Assembly (NCBI RefSeq): GCF_000425385.1
Contig: NZ_KE384359.1
Span: 1 to 64,000, forward strand
Length of the DNA stretch: 64,000 bases
DNA from: Pseudoduganella violaceinigra DSM 15887
GTDB taxonomy: Bacteria; Pseudomonadota; Gammaproteobacteria; Burkholderiales; Burkholderiaceae_D
Direction of reading: 5' to 3'
The notes beneath the pieces are model-generated. The model was not told the origin of the DNA. It ran no database searches and worked only from the letters and a program-made list of their open reading frames with translations. Numbering within the stretch: position 1 is the stretch's first letter; each line of letters begins with the position of its first letter. Below, in pieces: positions 19,058-28,041 of the stretch. The position numbers were made by a program, and so were the translations under genes.

Positions 19058-19084
19058 CTTTCGTCACCTTCTTTTTGACGAAAG
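19058..19084 (+). promoter_or_regulatory. Hairpin immediately upstream of the torF-like start
   Basis: The 9-bp arms CTTTCGTCA (19058-19066) and TGACGAAAG (19076-19084) are perfectly complementary around a 9-base pyrimidine-rich loop. The structure ends 7 bases before the ATG at 19092 and covers much of the region where a ribosome would bind. The Shine-Dalgarno there is weak (GTGGA). There is no T-run after the second arm, so it is not a terminator. Translational control is possible but untested. Confidence 0.45.
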
Positions 19085-19091
19085 TGGACTT

Positions 19092-19805
19092 ATGAAGTTT
19101 GCGTTTTTCTTCGCCGCTGCCTTCGCGGCGGCACCCGTACTGGCTGCAGATGAAGTTAGCTTCAATACATCGCTGACCAGCGACTACCGCTACCGCGGTA
19201 TTTCGCAATCCCGTTTGCAGCCCGCCATTCAAGGCGGCGCCGAATTCGCCGCCCCCTCCACCGGCCTCTATGCCGGTGCGTGGGCATCCAGCATCAACTG
19301 GACGCGCGATGCAGGCGGGGCGGGCCGCATGGAGCTCGATATCTACGCCGGCAAGCGCGGACAACTCTCGCCGGCCATCAGCTACGATGCCGGCATCCTG
19401 AGCTATATCTACAAAGGCCGCATCCCCGGCCTCGACAATCCCGACACCTGGGAAATCTACGGCCAGCTTGGCTACGGCCCGTTCACGCTGAAGTACTCGC
19501 ATGCGCTGACTAGCCTGTTCGGCTTCGCAGACAGCAAAAGCTCGGGCTACCTTGACCTGAGCGCCGGATTCGATCTGGGCAGCGGTATGTCCGCCAGCCT
19601 GCATGCCGGCCGCCAGCGCGTACATGGCAACGCGGCCGCCGATTACTCCGACTGGAAGCTGGGCGTGGGCAAAGACCTTGGGGTCGCCAGCCTGCAGTTG
19701 GCCGTCGTCGGCACCAATGCGAACAGGGCGGCATATGCCTCGCCGGCCAACGGGAAATTCCTTGGCAAGAATGCCCTGCAGCTTACCGTCAGCCGGAATT
19801 TCTGA
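19092..19805 (+). CDS. TorF-family putative outer-membrane porin
   Basis: A 237-residue protein with a signal peptide (1-18, ending 'VLAAD'). Its pattern is all-beta: 'VSFNTSLTSDYRYRGISQSRLQPAIQGGAEF' is the conserved opening of the TorF/Gcw_chp family, followed by alternating amphipathic strands and a C-terminal 'NALQLTVSRNF' ending in Phe, the outer-membrane insertion signal. Substrate specificity is unknown. It lies just upstream of the kdp operon but on its own reading unit; association with potassium uptake cannot be claimed. Confidence 0.8.
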   Translation: MKFAFFFAAAFAAAPVLAADEVSFNTSLTSDYRYRGISQSRLQPAIQGGAEFAAPSTGLYAGAWASSINWTRDAGGAGRMELDIYAGKRGQLSPAISYDAGILSYIYKGRIPGLDNPDTWEIYGQLGYGPFTLKYSHALTSLFGFADSKSSGYLDLSAGFDLGSGMSASLHAGRQRVHGNAAADYSDWKLGVGKDLGVASLQLAVVGTNANRAAYASPANGKFLGKNALQLTVSRNF

Positions 19806-19806
19806 A

Positions 19807-19874
19807 TTTTTACACCTTGTTTTTACACCTTGTTTTTACACCTTGTTTACACCGGCTTGCCGAGTCTTTACACC
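19807..19874 (+). promoter_or_regulatory. TTTACACC direct repeats, candidate KdpE operator
   Basis: Three perfect 13-bp tandem units TTTTTACACCTTG occupy 19807-19845. TTTACACC then recurs at 19846-19853 and 19867-19874. The five octamers start at 19809, 19822, 19835, 19846 and 19867. KdpE of Escherichia coli binds a T-rich site just upstream of the kdp promoter, so this array is a good candidate operator for the KdpE encoded downstream. The last TTTACA (19867) could double as a -35 with a weak -10 around 19891 (CGATAA). KdpE binding here is inferred. Confidence 0.6.
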
Positions 19875-19935
19875 GAATTTAGGTGCTGCTCGATAAGCTG
19901 GTTTCACAAACAAACAAGACCTTTCGGGGAACCCA

Positions 19936-20028
19936 ATGGACATCGTATTTCTCGGCGCGTTCGTCGCCTTTTTCGCGCTGGTCGCCGCCATGGCGGCCGG
20001 CTGCGACAAGCTGGGGGGCCAGCAATGA
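19936..20028 (+). CDS. 30-residue membrane peptide upstream of kdpF
   Basis: This is a short ORF reading MDIVFLGAFVAFFALV, then a hydrophobic stretch and a polar end containing 'GCDKLGG'. It has one predicted membrane segment, a GGGGA ribosome site 6 bases upstream, and its TGA overlaps the kdpF ATG by 4 bp. That arrangement argues for translation and coupling. It is not KdpF, which follows. It may be an additional small subunit or a leader peptide. I recognise no named family. Confidence 0.6.
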   Translation: MDIVFLGAFVAFFALVAAMAAGCDKLGGQQ

Positions 20029-20114
20029 ACACCTTCTACCTGATTGGCGCTGTCGCCACCGCAGGTTTGCTGGTCTACCTGCTGCTCGCCTTGCTGAAAG
20101 CGGAGGACCTGTAA
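20025..20114 (+). CDS. kdpF: Potassium-transporting ATPase KdpF subunit
   Basis: A 29-residue single-pass membrane peptide (MNTFYLIGAVATAGLLVY..., ending 'LLKAEDL'). The length, one transmembrane helix and the acidic end preceded by Ala-Glu match KdpF, which stabilises the KdpABC complex. It overlaps the preceding small ORF by 4 bp and ends one base before the kdpA start; the kdpA ribosome site GGAGG lies inside its last codons. Confidence 0.85.
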   Translation: MNTFYLIGAVATAGLLVYLLLALLKAEDL

Positions 20115-20115
20115 C

Positions 20116-21927
20116 ATGACTACCCAATCGTTCCTGCTGCTGGCAGTCTTCCTGCTCGTACTGCTGGCCGCCGCCTGGCCGGTCGGTCTTCTGCTGGCGC
20201 GCGTCGCCGACGGCCGCAGTATCCCGGGCCTGGGCTGGCTGGGCGCCGTGGAAAAGCTGCTGTACCGCGCCGCTGGCGTGTCTGGCGACGCTGCCAAACA
20301 AGGCATGGGCTGGAAATCCTATGCCATGGCCCTGCTGGTCTTCAATACCTTGGGCGCGCTGTTCGTCTACGCCGTGCAGCGCCTGCAAGCCTGGCTGCCA
20401 CTCAATCCGCAAGGCCTGGGCAATGTCTCTCCGGACTCCTCGTTCAACACTGCCGTCAGCTTCGTGGCCAACACCAACTGGCAGGGCTATGGCGGCGAAC
20501 AGACCATGAGCTACCTGAGCCAGATGCTGGCGCTGGCGCCGCAGAACTTCCTGTCGGCCGCCACCGGGATCGCCGTGGCCTTTGCCTTGATCCGCGGCTT
20601 TGCTGCGCGCTCGGCCGAGTCGATCGGCAATTTCTGGCGCGACCTGACCCGCATCACGCTGTATGTGCTGCTGCCGCTCTCCTTTGTCTATGCCGTGTTC
20701 CTGGTCGGCCAGGGCACGATCCAGAACTTCTCCCCCTATAAGGAAGTGCCGCTGGTGGAGGTGGTCAAGTATGCCGAACCCAAGGCCGGCCCCGACGGCC
20801 AGCCGCTGAAAGATGCCGCTGGCCAGCCTGTGATGGAAGACAAGGTCGCCACCAGCCAGCTGATCGCCATGGGCCCGGTCGCTTCGCAGGAAGCGATCAA
20901 GATGCTGGGCACCAACGGCGGCGGCTTCTTCAACGCCAACTCGGCCCACCCGTATGAGAATCCGACCGCGCTGTCGAACTTCTCGCAGATGCTGGCGATC
21001 TTCCTGATTCCGGCCGGCCTGTGCTTCGCCTTCGGCCATCTGGTGGGCGACCGCCGCCAGGGCTGGGCGGTGCTGGCCGCGATGACCATCATGTTCGTGG
21101 TGGCTGCCGCCGGCATCATGGCAGCCGAGCAGCAAGCCCACCCGGCCCTACAGGCCATGGGCATCGACCAGTCGGCCGGCGCGCTGCAATCGGGCGGCAA
21201 TATGGAGGGCAAGGAAACGCGTTTCGGCATCGCCGCCTCCGGCCTGTTCGCCGCCGTCACCACTGCGGCATCTTGCGGCGCCGTCAACAGCTTCCATGAT
21301 TCCTACACGCCGCTGGGCGGCATGGTTCCCACCCTCCTGATGCAGCTGGGCGAAGTGGTGTTCGGCGGCGTCGGCTCCGGCCTGTACGGCATGCTGGTCT
21401 TCGCCATCATGGCGGTGTTCATCGCCGGCCTGATGATCGGGCGCACGCCGGAATACCTGGGCAAGAAGATCCAGGTGTATGAAATGAAGATGACCTCGAT
21501 CGCCATCCTGGTCACCCCGACCCTGGTGCTGGTGGGGACGGCGATCGCCGTGATGACGGACCTGGGCAAGGCCGGCGTCGCCAATCCGGGTGCGCACGGC
21601 TTTACCGAAATCCTGTATGCCTTCAGCTCGGCCGCCAACAACAACGGCAGCGCGTTCGCCGGCCTTTCCGCCAACACGCCGTTCTACAACACCATGCTGG
21701 CGATCGCCATGTGGTTCGGCCGCTTCGCCATGATCGTGCCGGTGCTGGCGATTGCCGGTTCGCTGGCTGGCAAGCAGCGCCTGCAAGCCAACGCCGGCAC
21801 CATGCCGACCCATGGCCTGATGTTTGTCTTCCTGCTGGTGGCCGTGGTGCTGCTGGTGGGCGTCCTGAATTTTGTTCCTGCCCTGGCCCTCGGCCCGGTC
21901 ATCGAACACCTGCAACTGTATAAATAA
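20116..21927 (+). CDS. kdpA: Potassium-transporting ATPase subunit A
   Basis: The potassium-conducting subunit of the Kdp P-type ATPase, related to K+ channels. It has 603 residues and about ten membrane segments. Selectivity-filter loops include 'SFVANTNWQGYGGE' (about 115-128), 'MLGTNGGGFFNANSAHPYENPT' (about 263-284), 'TAASCGAVNSFHDS' and 'SSAANNNGSAFAGL'. It takes up K+ at very low external concentration using ATP hydrolysed by KdpB. Confidence 0.97.
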   Translation: MTTQSFLLLAVFLLVLLAAAWPVGLLLARVADGRSIPGLGWLGAVEKLLYRAAGVSGDAAKQGMGWKSYAMALLVFNTLGALFVYAVQRLQAWLPLNPQGLGNVSPDSSFNTAVSFVANTNWQGYGGEQTMSYLSQMLALAPQNFLSAATGIAVAFALIRGFAARSAESIGNFWRDLTRITLYVLLPLSFVYAVFLVGQGTIQNFSPYKEVPLVEVVKYAEPKAGPDGQPLKDAAGQPVMEDKVATSQLIAMGPVASQEAIKMLGTNGGGFFNANSAHPYENPTALSNFSQMLAIFLIPAGLCFAFGHLVGDRRQGWAVLAAMTIMFVVAAAGIMAAEQQAHPALQAMGIDQSAGALQSGGNMEGKETRFGIAASGLFAAVTTAASCGAVNSFHDSYTPLGGMVPTLLMQLGEVVFGGVGSGLYGMLVFAIMAVFIAGLMIGRTPEYLGKKIQVYEMKMTSIAILVTPTLVLVGTAIAVMTDLGKAGVANPGAHGFTEILYAFSSAANNNGSAFAGLSANTPFYNTMLAIAMWFGRFAMIVPVLAIAGSLAGKQRLQANAGTMPTHGLMFVFLLVAVVLLVGVLNFVPALALGPVIEHLQLYK

Positions 21928-21941
21928 AGGAGGGCATTAAT

Positions 21942-24038
21942 ATGTCGCAATCGCAAGCGATGACGGCCGCCCAACCAGGCCAGCGCCTGAAACTGTTCGA
22001 ATCGAAGCTGGTGCTGCCGGCAATCGCCGAGTCTTTCTACAAACTGGACCCGCGCGTGCAGCTGCGCAGTCCCGTGATGTTCGTGGTCTATGTCGGCAGC
22101 ATCATCACCACCCTGCTGTACCTCCAGTCGCTGGACGGAAAAGGGGAGGCCGGCTCCGGCTTCATCCTGGCCACCTCGGTCTGGCTGTGGTTCACTGTAT
22201 TGTTCGCCAACTTCGCCGAGGCATTGGCGGAGGGCCGCAGCAAGGCGCAAGCGGCCTCGCTGCGCAGCCTGAAGCAGAGCGTGAGCTCGAAAAAGCTGAC
22301 AGCACCGAAGCACGGCACCCAGTGGCTGCCATGCCCTGCCACCGATCTGCGCAAAGGGAATTACGTGTTGGTGGAGGCGGGCGACGTGATTCCGATCGAC
22401 GGCACCGTCATCGAAGGCGTGGCCTCGGTGGACGAAAGCGCCATCACGGGCGAATCGGCGCCCGTGATCCGCGAGTCGGGCGGCGACTTTTCCTCCGTCA
22501 CCGGCGGCACGCGCGTACTGTCGGACTGGCTGGTGGTGCAGGTCACCGCCAACCCGGGCGAAACCTTCCTCGACCGCATGATCGCCATGGTGGAAGGCGC
22601 CAAGCGCAAGAAAACCCCGAACGAGATCGCCCTGACCATCCTGCTGGTGGCGCTGACCATCGTGTTCCTGATCGTGACGGCGACCCTGCTGCCGTTCTCG
22701 CTGTTCTCGGTGGCGGCCGCGCAATCGGGCAGCCCGATCACCATCACGGTCCTGATCGCGCTGCTGGTGTGCCTGATCCCGACCACCATCGGCGGCCTGC
22801 TGTCGGCCATCGGCGTGGCCGGCATGAGCCGCATGATGCAGGCCAATGTGATCGCCACCTCGGGCCGCGCCGTGGAAGCGGCGGGCGACGTCGACGTGCT
22901 GCTGCTGGACAAGACCGGCACCATCACCCTCGGCAACCGCCAGGCATCGGCCTTCTTCGCCGCGCCGGGCGTGACCGAGCGCGAGCTGGCCGACGTGGCG
23001 CAACTGGCCTCGCTGGCCGATGAAACGCCGGAAGGGCGCTCCATTGTGGTGCTGGCCAAGCAGAAGTTCAATATCCGCGAACGCGAGCTGTCGGCGCTGC
23101 ACGCCGAGTTCCTGCCGTTCTCCGCCAACACCCGCATGAGTGGCGTGAATATGGACGGGCGCGAGGTGCGCAAGGGCGCCGCCGAAGCTGTGCGCAAATA
23201 CGTGGAAGCCCAAGGCAAGGAATTCCCGGCCGAGGTGCTGCGCACGGTGGACGACGTGTCGCGCCGCGGCAGCACGCCGCTGGTGGTGGCCGATGCCGGC
23301 CGCGTGATGGGCGTGGTGGAGCTGAAGGACATCGTCAAGGGCGGTATCAAGGAGCGTTTCGCCGAGCTGCGCCGCATGGGCATCAAGACCGTGATGATCA
23401 CCGGCGACAACAAGATCACCGCCGCGGCGATTGCCGCCGAAGCGGGGGTGGACGATTTCCTGGCCGAGGCGACGCCGGAAGACAAGCTGAAACTGATCCG
23501 CGGCTACCAGTCCAACGGCCGCCTGGTGGCCATGACCGGCGACGGCACCAACGACGCCCCGGCGCTGGCGCAGGCCGACGTGGCGGTAGCCATGAGTTCC
23601 GGCACGCAGGCGGCGAAGGAGGCCGGCAATATGGTCGACCTCGACTCGAACCCGACCAAGCTGCTGGAGATCGTGGAAATCGGCAAGCAGATGCTGATGA
23701 CGCGCGGTTCGCTGACCACCTTCTCGATCTCGAACGACATCGCCAAGTACTTCGCCATCATCCCGGCCGCTTTCGTGGGCACCTATCCGCAGCTCAAGGC
23801 GCTGGACATCATGCACCTGGCCAGCCCGAATTCGGCCATCATGTCGGCCGTGATCTTCAACGCCCTGATTATCGTGTTCCTGATCCCGCTGGCCCTGAAG
23901 GGCGTGCGCTACCGCGCCATCGGCGCCACCGCGCTGCTGCGCCGCAACCTGCTGGTGTACGGCGTGGGCGGCCTGCTCCTGCCATTCATCGGCATCAAGC
24001 TGATCGACATGCTGCTGGCCGCGTTCAACCTCGTTTAA
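21942..24038 (+). CDS. kdpB: Potassium-transporting ATPase subunit B
   Basis: The ATP-hydrolysing P-type subunit, 698 residues. The phosphorylated Asp is in 'LLDKTGTITLGNRQAS' (about residue 323), the actuator motif 'AITGESAPV' is present (its Ser is the known inhibitory phosphorylation site in Escherichia coli), and the hinge motif is 'AMTGDGTNDAPALAQADVAVAM'. Membrane segments flank these domains. A strong AGGAGG precedes the ATG. It couples ATP hydrolysis to K+ movement through KdpA. Confidence 0.97.
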   Translation: MSQSQAMTAAQPGQRLKLFESKLVLPAIAESFYKLDPRVQLRSPVMFVVYVGSIITTLLYLQSLDGKGEAGSGFILATSVWLWFTVLFANFAEALAEGRSKAQAASLRSLKQSVSSKKLTAPKHGTQWLPCPATDLRKGNYVLVEAGDVIPIDGTVIEGVASVDESAITGESAPVIRESGGDFSSVTGGTRVLSDWLVVQVTANPGETFLDRMIAMVEGAKRKKTPNEIALTILLVALTIVFLIVTATLLPFSLFSVAAAQSGSPITITVLIALLVCLIPTTIGGLLSAIGVAGMSRMMQANVIATSGRAVEAAGDVDVLLLDKTGTITLGNRQASAFFAAPGVTERELADVAQLASLADETPEGRSIVVLAKQKFNIRERELSALHAEFLPFSANTRMSGVNMDGREVRKGAAEAVRKYVEAQGKEFPAEVLRTVDDVSRRGSTPLVVADAGRVMGVVELKDIVKGGIKERFAELRRMGIKTVMITGDNKITAAAIAAEAGVDDFLAEATPEDKLKLIRGYQSNGRLVAMTGDGTNDAPALAQADVAVAMSSGTQAAKEAGNMVDLDSNPTKLLEIVEIGKQMLMTRGSLTTFSISNDIAKYFAIIPAAFVGTYPQLKALDIMHLASPNSAIMSAVIFNALIIVFLIPLALKGVRYRAIGATALLRRNLLVYGVGGLLLPFIGIKLIDMLLAAFNLV

Positions 24039-24048
24039 TCTGGAGAAT

Positions 24049-24636
24049 ATGATGATTTCGACTTTCCGCCCCGCCTTGGTGCTGTTCGGCGTCCTGACGC
24101 TGGCCACCGGCCTGCTTTACCCGCTGGCGGTGACGGCCGTGGGCCAGGCCGTCTTCCCGTATCAGGCCGGCGGCTCCATCGTGGAAGTGAACGGCAAGCC
24201 GGCCGGTTCCCTGCTGATCGGCCAGCAATTCAGCTCGCCTAAATACTTCTGGGGCCGGCCGTCGGCCACCGGGCCGATGCCGTATAACGCCAACGGCTCT
24301 TCCGCTTCCAACCTGGGCCCGCTGAATCCGGCCTTCACCGAGGCCGTCAAAGGCCGCGTGGCAGCGCTGCAAGCGGCCGATCCCGGCAACACGGCGCCCA
24401 TCCCGGTCGACTTGGTGACCGCCTCGGGCAGCGGCCTGGATCCGGAGATCAGCCTGGCCGCCGCGCAGTATCAGCTCAAGCGCGTCGCCGCCCAGCGCCA
24501 GATGGCGCCGGAGCAGGTGCAGGCCCTGCTGGCGCAGCACACCTCGGGCGCCATGCTGGGCATCTTCGGCGAGCCGCGCGTCAACGTCCTGGCGCTGAAT
24601 CTGGCGCTGGACGGCAAAACGCCGCATACTCGCTGA
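24049..24636 (+). CDS. kdpC: Potassium-transporting ATPase subunit C
   Basis: A 195-residue single-pass subunit of Kdp. An N-terminal membrane helix (about 7-30, 'LVLFGVLTLATGLLYPLAV') is followed by a periplasmic domain with the family motifs 'GSLLIGQQFSSPKYFWGRPSA' and 'VDLVTASGSGLDPEISLAAA'. Two adjacent ATG codons exist (24049 and 24052); the second is better spaced from GGAGA. It ends one base before the kdpD start, so structural and regulatory genes form one transcription unit. Confidence 0.95.
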   Translation: MMISTFRPALVLFGVLTLATGLLYPLAVTAVGQAVFPYQAGGSIVEVNGKPAGSLLIGQQFSSPKYFWGRPSATGPMPYNANGSSASNLGPLNPAFTEAVKGRVAALQAADPGNTAPIPVDLVTASGSGLDPEISLAAAQYQLKRVAAQRQMAPEQVQALLAQHTSGAMLGIFGEPRVNVLALNLALDGKTPHTR

Positions 24637-24637
24637 A

Positions 24638-27328
24638 ATGATCCCACTCGACGACGACCGCCCGGACCCCGACGCGCTGCTGGCGCAGATGCAGGCGCAG
24701 GAACGCAAGGCCGCGCGCGGCAAGCTGCGCATCTACTTCGGCGCATCGGCCGGCGTCGGCAAGACCTACGCCATGCTGTCGGCCGCCCGCAAGTTGCAGG
24801 CTGCGGGGCGGCAGGTCCTGGTCGGCGTCATCGAGACCCACGGCCGCAGCGAGACGGCGGCCCTGCTGGAGGGGCTGGACGTGCTGCCCCTCAAGCAGAT
24901 CGCCTACCGGGGCAAGACCCTGGCCGAATTCGACATCGACACGGCGCTCGCGCGCAATCCCCCGCTGGTCCTGATCGACGAGCTGGCCCATTCCAACGGG
25001 CCCGGTTCGCGCCACCCCAAGCGCTGGCAGGACGTGGAGGAACTGCTGGACGCCGGCATCGACGTCTTCAGCACCGTCAATGTGCAGCACCTGGAAAGCC
25101 TGAACGATGTGGTGGGCGGCATCACCGGCATCCAGGTCAACGAAACCGTACCCGACACCGTGTTCGACGCCGCCGACGAGGTGGTGCTGGTCGACCTCCC
25201 GGCCGATGAACTGCTGTCGCGCCTGAAAGGCGGCAAGGTGTATCAAGCGCAGCAGGCCGAGCGCGCCGCCAAGAACTTCTTCCGCAAAGGGAACCTGATC
25301 GCCTTGCGCGAACTGGCCCTGCGCCGCACCGCCGACCGCATCGAGGACGATGTGCGCGCCTACCGCGTGGAACAGTCGATCGACACCATCTGGAAAACCG
25401 GCGCCTCGGTGCTGGCCCTGGTCGGCCCACGGTCCGGCTGCGAGCAGGTGGTGCGCAGCGCTGCGCGCCTGGCCGGGCAACTGGGCACCGAATGGCATGC
25501 CATCTACGTGGAAACGCCATCGCTGCAGCGCCGCTCGGCCGCCGAGCGCGAACGCATCTTGCAGACCCTCAAGCTGGCGCAAACCCTGGGGGCCACCACG
25601 GCCGTGCTGTCGGGCCGCGATATCGCCGCCACGGCGGTGGAATACGCGCGCGGCCATAACCTGTCCAAAATCACGATGGGGCGGGCGCACCGCAACTGGC
25701 CGTGGCGCCGCTCCCACATCCGCAGCCTGGCCGCGCACGCGCCCGACATCGATTTGATCGAGGTGGCCGTCAGCGAGCGCGACGCGCCGCCGCGGCCGGA
25801 AGCGGCCAGCGATGCCGAGGAGGACGGGCAGCGCATGTTCGCCCGGCTTGCCGGCTACGCCGTGGCTGCGGGCTCTAGCCTCGGCATGGCGCTGCTGGCG
25901 ACGCCGCTGCTGCCGTACTTCGACCTGGCCAACATCGCCATGCTGTTCCTCTTGGTGGTGCTCCTGGTGGCGGTGCGCCACGGGCGCGCGCCGTCGGTCC
26001 TGGCGACCTGCGTCAGCGTGGCCTGCTTCGACTTCTTCTTCGTCCCGCCGCGCTTCACCTTCGCCATTTCGGACCTGCAGTACCTGATCACCTTTGCCGT
26101 CATGCTGGCGGTAGGCCTGATTACCGGCCATCTCACCGCCGGCCTGCGCTTCCAGGCGCGCGTCGCCTCCCACCGCGAAGCGCGCGCCCGGGCGCTGTAC
26201 GAATTTGCGCGCGAGCTGTCCGGCGCCTTGCAGACCGAGCAGATCTTCGAGACCACCGCGCGATTCGTGCAGGGTACGTTCCGCGCCAAGGCCACCTTGC
26301 TGCTGCCCGACGCCGACGGGCGGCTGCTGATGCCGGCCGGCGCGGCGGCGCTCGACCAGGGCGTGGCGCAATGGGCCTTCGACCACGCCGAGAGCGCGGG
26401 CCTGGGCACGGACACGCTGCCCGCCAGTCCGCTGTTCTACATGCCGCTGGTGGCGCCGATGCGCACGCGCGGCGTGCTGGCGATCGAGCCGGCGCAGCGG
26501 CGCTGGATCCTGATTCCCGAACAGCGGCAGCACCTGGACACCTTCGCCGCGCTGGCGGCCATCGCGCTCGAACGCGTACACTACATCGAAGTGGCGCAGG
26601 AAGCGCTGGTCAATATGGAGTCCGAACGCCTGCGCAATTCGCTGCTGGCCGCGCTATCGCACGACCTGCGCACGCCGCTGACATCGCTGGTCGGCCTGTC
26701 CGAATCGCTGGCGCAATCGCGCCCGCCGCTGTCGGCGCAGCAGCTTGACATCGCCGCGTCGCTGCATACCGAAGCGCTGCGCATGAGCGCCCTGGTGGCC
26801 AACCTGCTGGACATGGCACGCATCGAAAGCGGCGAGCTGAAAATCAACCTGCAATGGCAGCCGCTGGAGGAAGTGGTGGGCAGCGCCTTGCGCGCCAGCA
26901 GCCTGCAGCTCAAGCGGCGCAAGGTCAGCACCCAGCTTGCGCTGGCGTTGCCGCTGCTGCGCTTCGACGCGGTGCTGATTGAACGCGTGCTGTGCAACCT
27001 GCTGGAGAACGCCGCCAAGTACACGCCACCCGGCTCCTCCATCGTGGTCTACGCCGTGCAGCGCGGCGAATTCGCACGTGTGATGGTGTACGATGACGGC
27101 CCCGGCCTGCCGCGCGGGCGCGAGGAGGCCATCTTCGAAAAATTCACCCGCGGCGAGAAGGAATCGTCCAAACCGGGCGTTGGCCTGGGACTGGCCATCT
27201 GCCGCGCCATCGTCGAAGCGCATGGTGGAACCATCGGCGCCGACAGCTCGCCGCTGGGTGGCGCCGCCATCGTCTTCACGCTGCCGGTCGGCAGCCCGCC
27301 GCAAGCGCCCGAGATTGAGGAAATATGA
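24638..27328 (+). CDS. kdpD: Potassium sensor histidine kinase
   Basis: The sensor of K+ limitation, 896 residues. An N-terminal KdpD domain carries a Walker A 'GASAGVGKT' at residues 35-43, followed by a universal-stress-like domain ('VLALVGPRSGCEQVVRSAARLAG'). Four membrane helices lie at about 410-510, then a GAF-like region, and the HisKA box with phosphorylated His675 in 'SHDLRTPLTSLVGL'. The ATPase domain has 'NLLENAAKYTPPG', 'DDGPGLPRG' and 'GVGLGLAICRAIVEAHGG'. It overlaps kdpE by 4 bp. Confidence 0.96.
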   Translation: MIPLDDDRPDPDALLAQMQAQERKAARGKLRIYFGASAGVGKTYAMLSAARKLQAAGRQVLVGVIETHGRSETAALLEGLDVLPLKQIAYRGKTLAEFDIDTALARNPPLVLIDELAHSNGPGSRHPKRWQDVEELLDAGIDVFSTVNVQHLESLNDVVGGITGIQVNETVPDTVFDAADEVVLVDLPADELLSRLKGGKVYQAQQAERAAKNFFRKGNLIALRELALRRTADRIEDDVRAYRVEQSIDTIWKTGASVLALVGPRSGCEQVVRSAARLAGQLGTEWHAIYVETPSLQRRSAAERERILQTLKLAQTLGATTAVLSGRDIAATAVEYARGHNLSKITMGRAHRNWPWRRSHIRSLAAHAPDIDLIEVAVSERDAPPRPEAASDAEEDGQRMFARLAGYAVAAGSSLGMALLATPLLPYFDLANIAMLFLLVVLLVAVRHGRAPSVLATCVSVACFDFFFVPPRFTFAISDLQYLITFAVMLAVGLITGHLTAGLRFQARVASHREARARALYEFARELSGALQTEQIFETTARFVQGTFRAKATLLLPDADGRLLMPAGAAALDQGVAQWAFDHAESAGLGTDTLPASPLFYMPLVAPMRTRGVLAIEPAQRRWILIPEQRQHLDTFAALAAIALERVHYIEVAQEALVNMESERLRNSLLAALSHDLRTPLTSLVGLSESLAQSRPPLSAQQLDIAASLHTEALRMSALVANLLDMARIESGELKINLQWQPLEEVVGSALRASSLQLKRRKVSTQLALALPLLRFDAVLIERVLCNLLENAAKYTPPGSSIVVYAVQRGEFARVMVYDDGPGLPRGREEAIFEKFTRGEKESSKPGVGLGLAICRAIVEAHGGTIGADSSPLGGAAIVFTLPVGSPPQAPEIEEI

Positions 27329-28032
27329 ACAAGCAACAGACCGACGTCGCGCCCACAGCCCTGTTGGTGGAGGATGAGCCGCAGATCCGCCGCTTTGTGC
27401 GCGCGGCGCTGGAAGAAGAAGGCTGGCACGTGCACGAAGCGGCCACCATGCAGCGCGGCCTGATCGACGCCGGCACGCGCCGCCCGGACGTGGTGATACT
27501 CGACCTGGGTCTGCCCGACGGCGATGGCACGGACTTCATTGCAGACTTGCGCAAATGGTCGCAGGTGCCGGTCATCGTGCTCTCGGCGCGCGTCAACGAG
27601 GCAGACAAGATCAAGGCGCTGGACGCCGGCGCCGACGACTACCTGAGCAAACCATTCGGCGTCGGTGAGCTGCTGGCCCGCGTGCGCGCCACCTTGCGCC
27701 GCCAGCGGCAGCCGCAAGCCGACAGCGCCGGCCAGGTGCGGTTTGGGGAAGTCGTGGTGGACCTGCCGAACCGCAAGGTCCTGAAGCGCGGTGAGCACGT
27801 GCACCTGACGCCGACCGAGTACCGGCTGCTGTCGGTGCTGGTGGCCAACGCCGGCCGCGTGATGACGGCGCCGCAGCTGCTGCGCGCCGTCTGGGGCCCG
27901 GCGCAATCGGACAATAGCCACTACCTGCGCATCTACATGGGTCACCTGCGCCACAAGCTGGAAGACGACCCCGCCCAGCCGCAATACCTGCTGACCGAAA
28001 CCGCCGTCGGCTACCGCCTCCAACTAAGCTGA
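27325..28032 (+). CDS. kdpE: Kdp response regulator
   Basis: An OmpR-type regulator, 235 residues, which activates kdp transcription when phosphorylated by KdpD. The receiver domain has the acidic pair in 'LLVEDEPQIR', phospho-acceptor Asp60 in 'VVILDLGLPDGDG' and Lys in 'DDYLSKPFG'. The winged-helix DNA-binding domain ('LTPTEYRLLSVLVANAGRVMTAPQLLRAVWG') fills the C-terminus. The probable target is the TTTACACC array at 19807-19874. It converges with the VWA gene 9 bp away. Confidence 0.96.
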   Translation: MNKQQTDVAPTALLVEDEPQIRRFVRAALEEEGWHVHEAATMQRGLIDAGTRRPDVVILDLGLPDGDGTDFIADLRKWSQVPVIVLSARVNEADKIKALDAGADDYLSKPFGVGELLARVRATLRRQRQPQADSAGQVRFGEVVVDLPNRKVLKRGEHVHLTPTEYRLLSVLVANAGRVMTAPQLLRAVWGPAQSDNSHYLRIYMGHLRHKLEDDPAQPQYLLTETAVGYRLQLS

Positions 28033-28041
28033 CCCCGACAT

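Noticed and set aside
19807..19853. Short CRISPR-like or VNTR array
   Set aside because: The units are tandem without spacers and only 13 bp long, so it is not CRISPR. A regulatory array is the better reading given the kdp genes downstream.
21684..24107. 807-codon minus-strand frame opposite kdpB
   Set aside because: The composition is that of an antisense frame and the sense strand has an unambiguous P-type ATPase.
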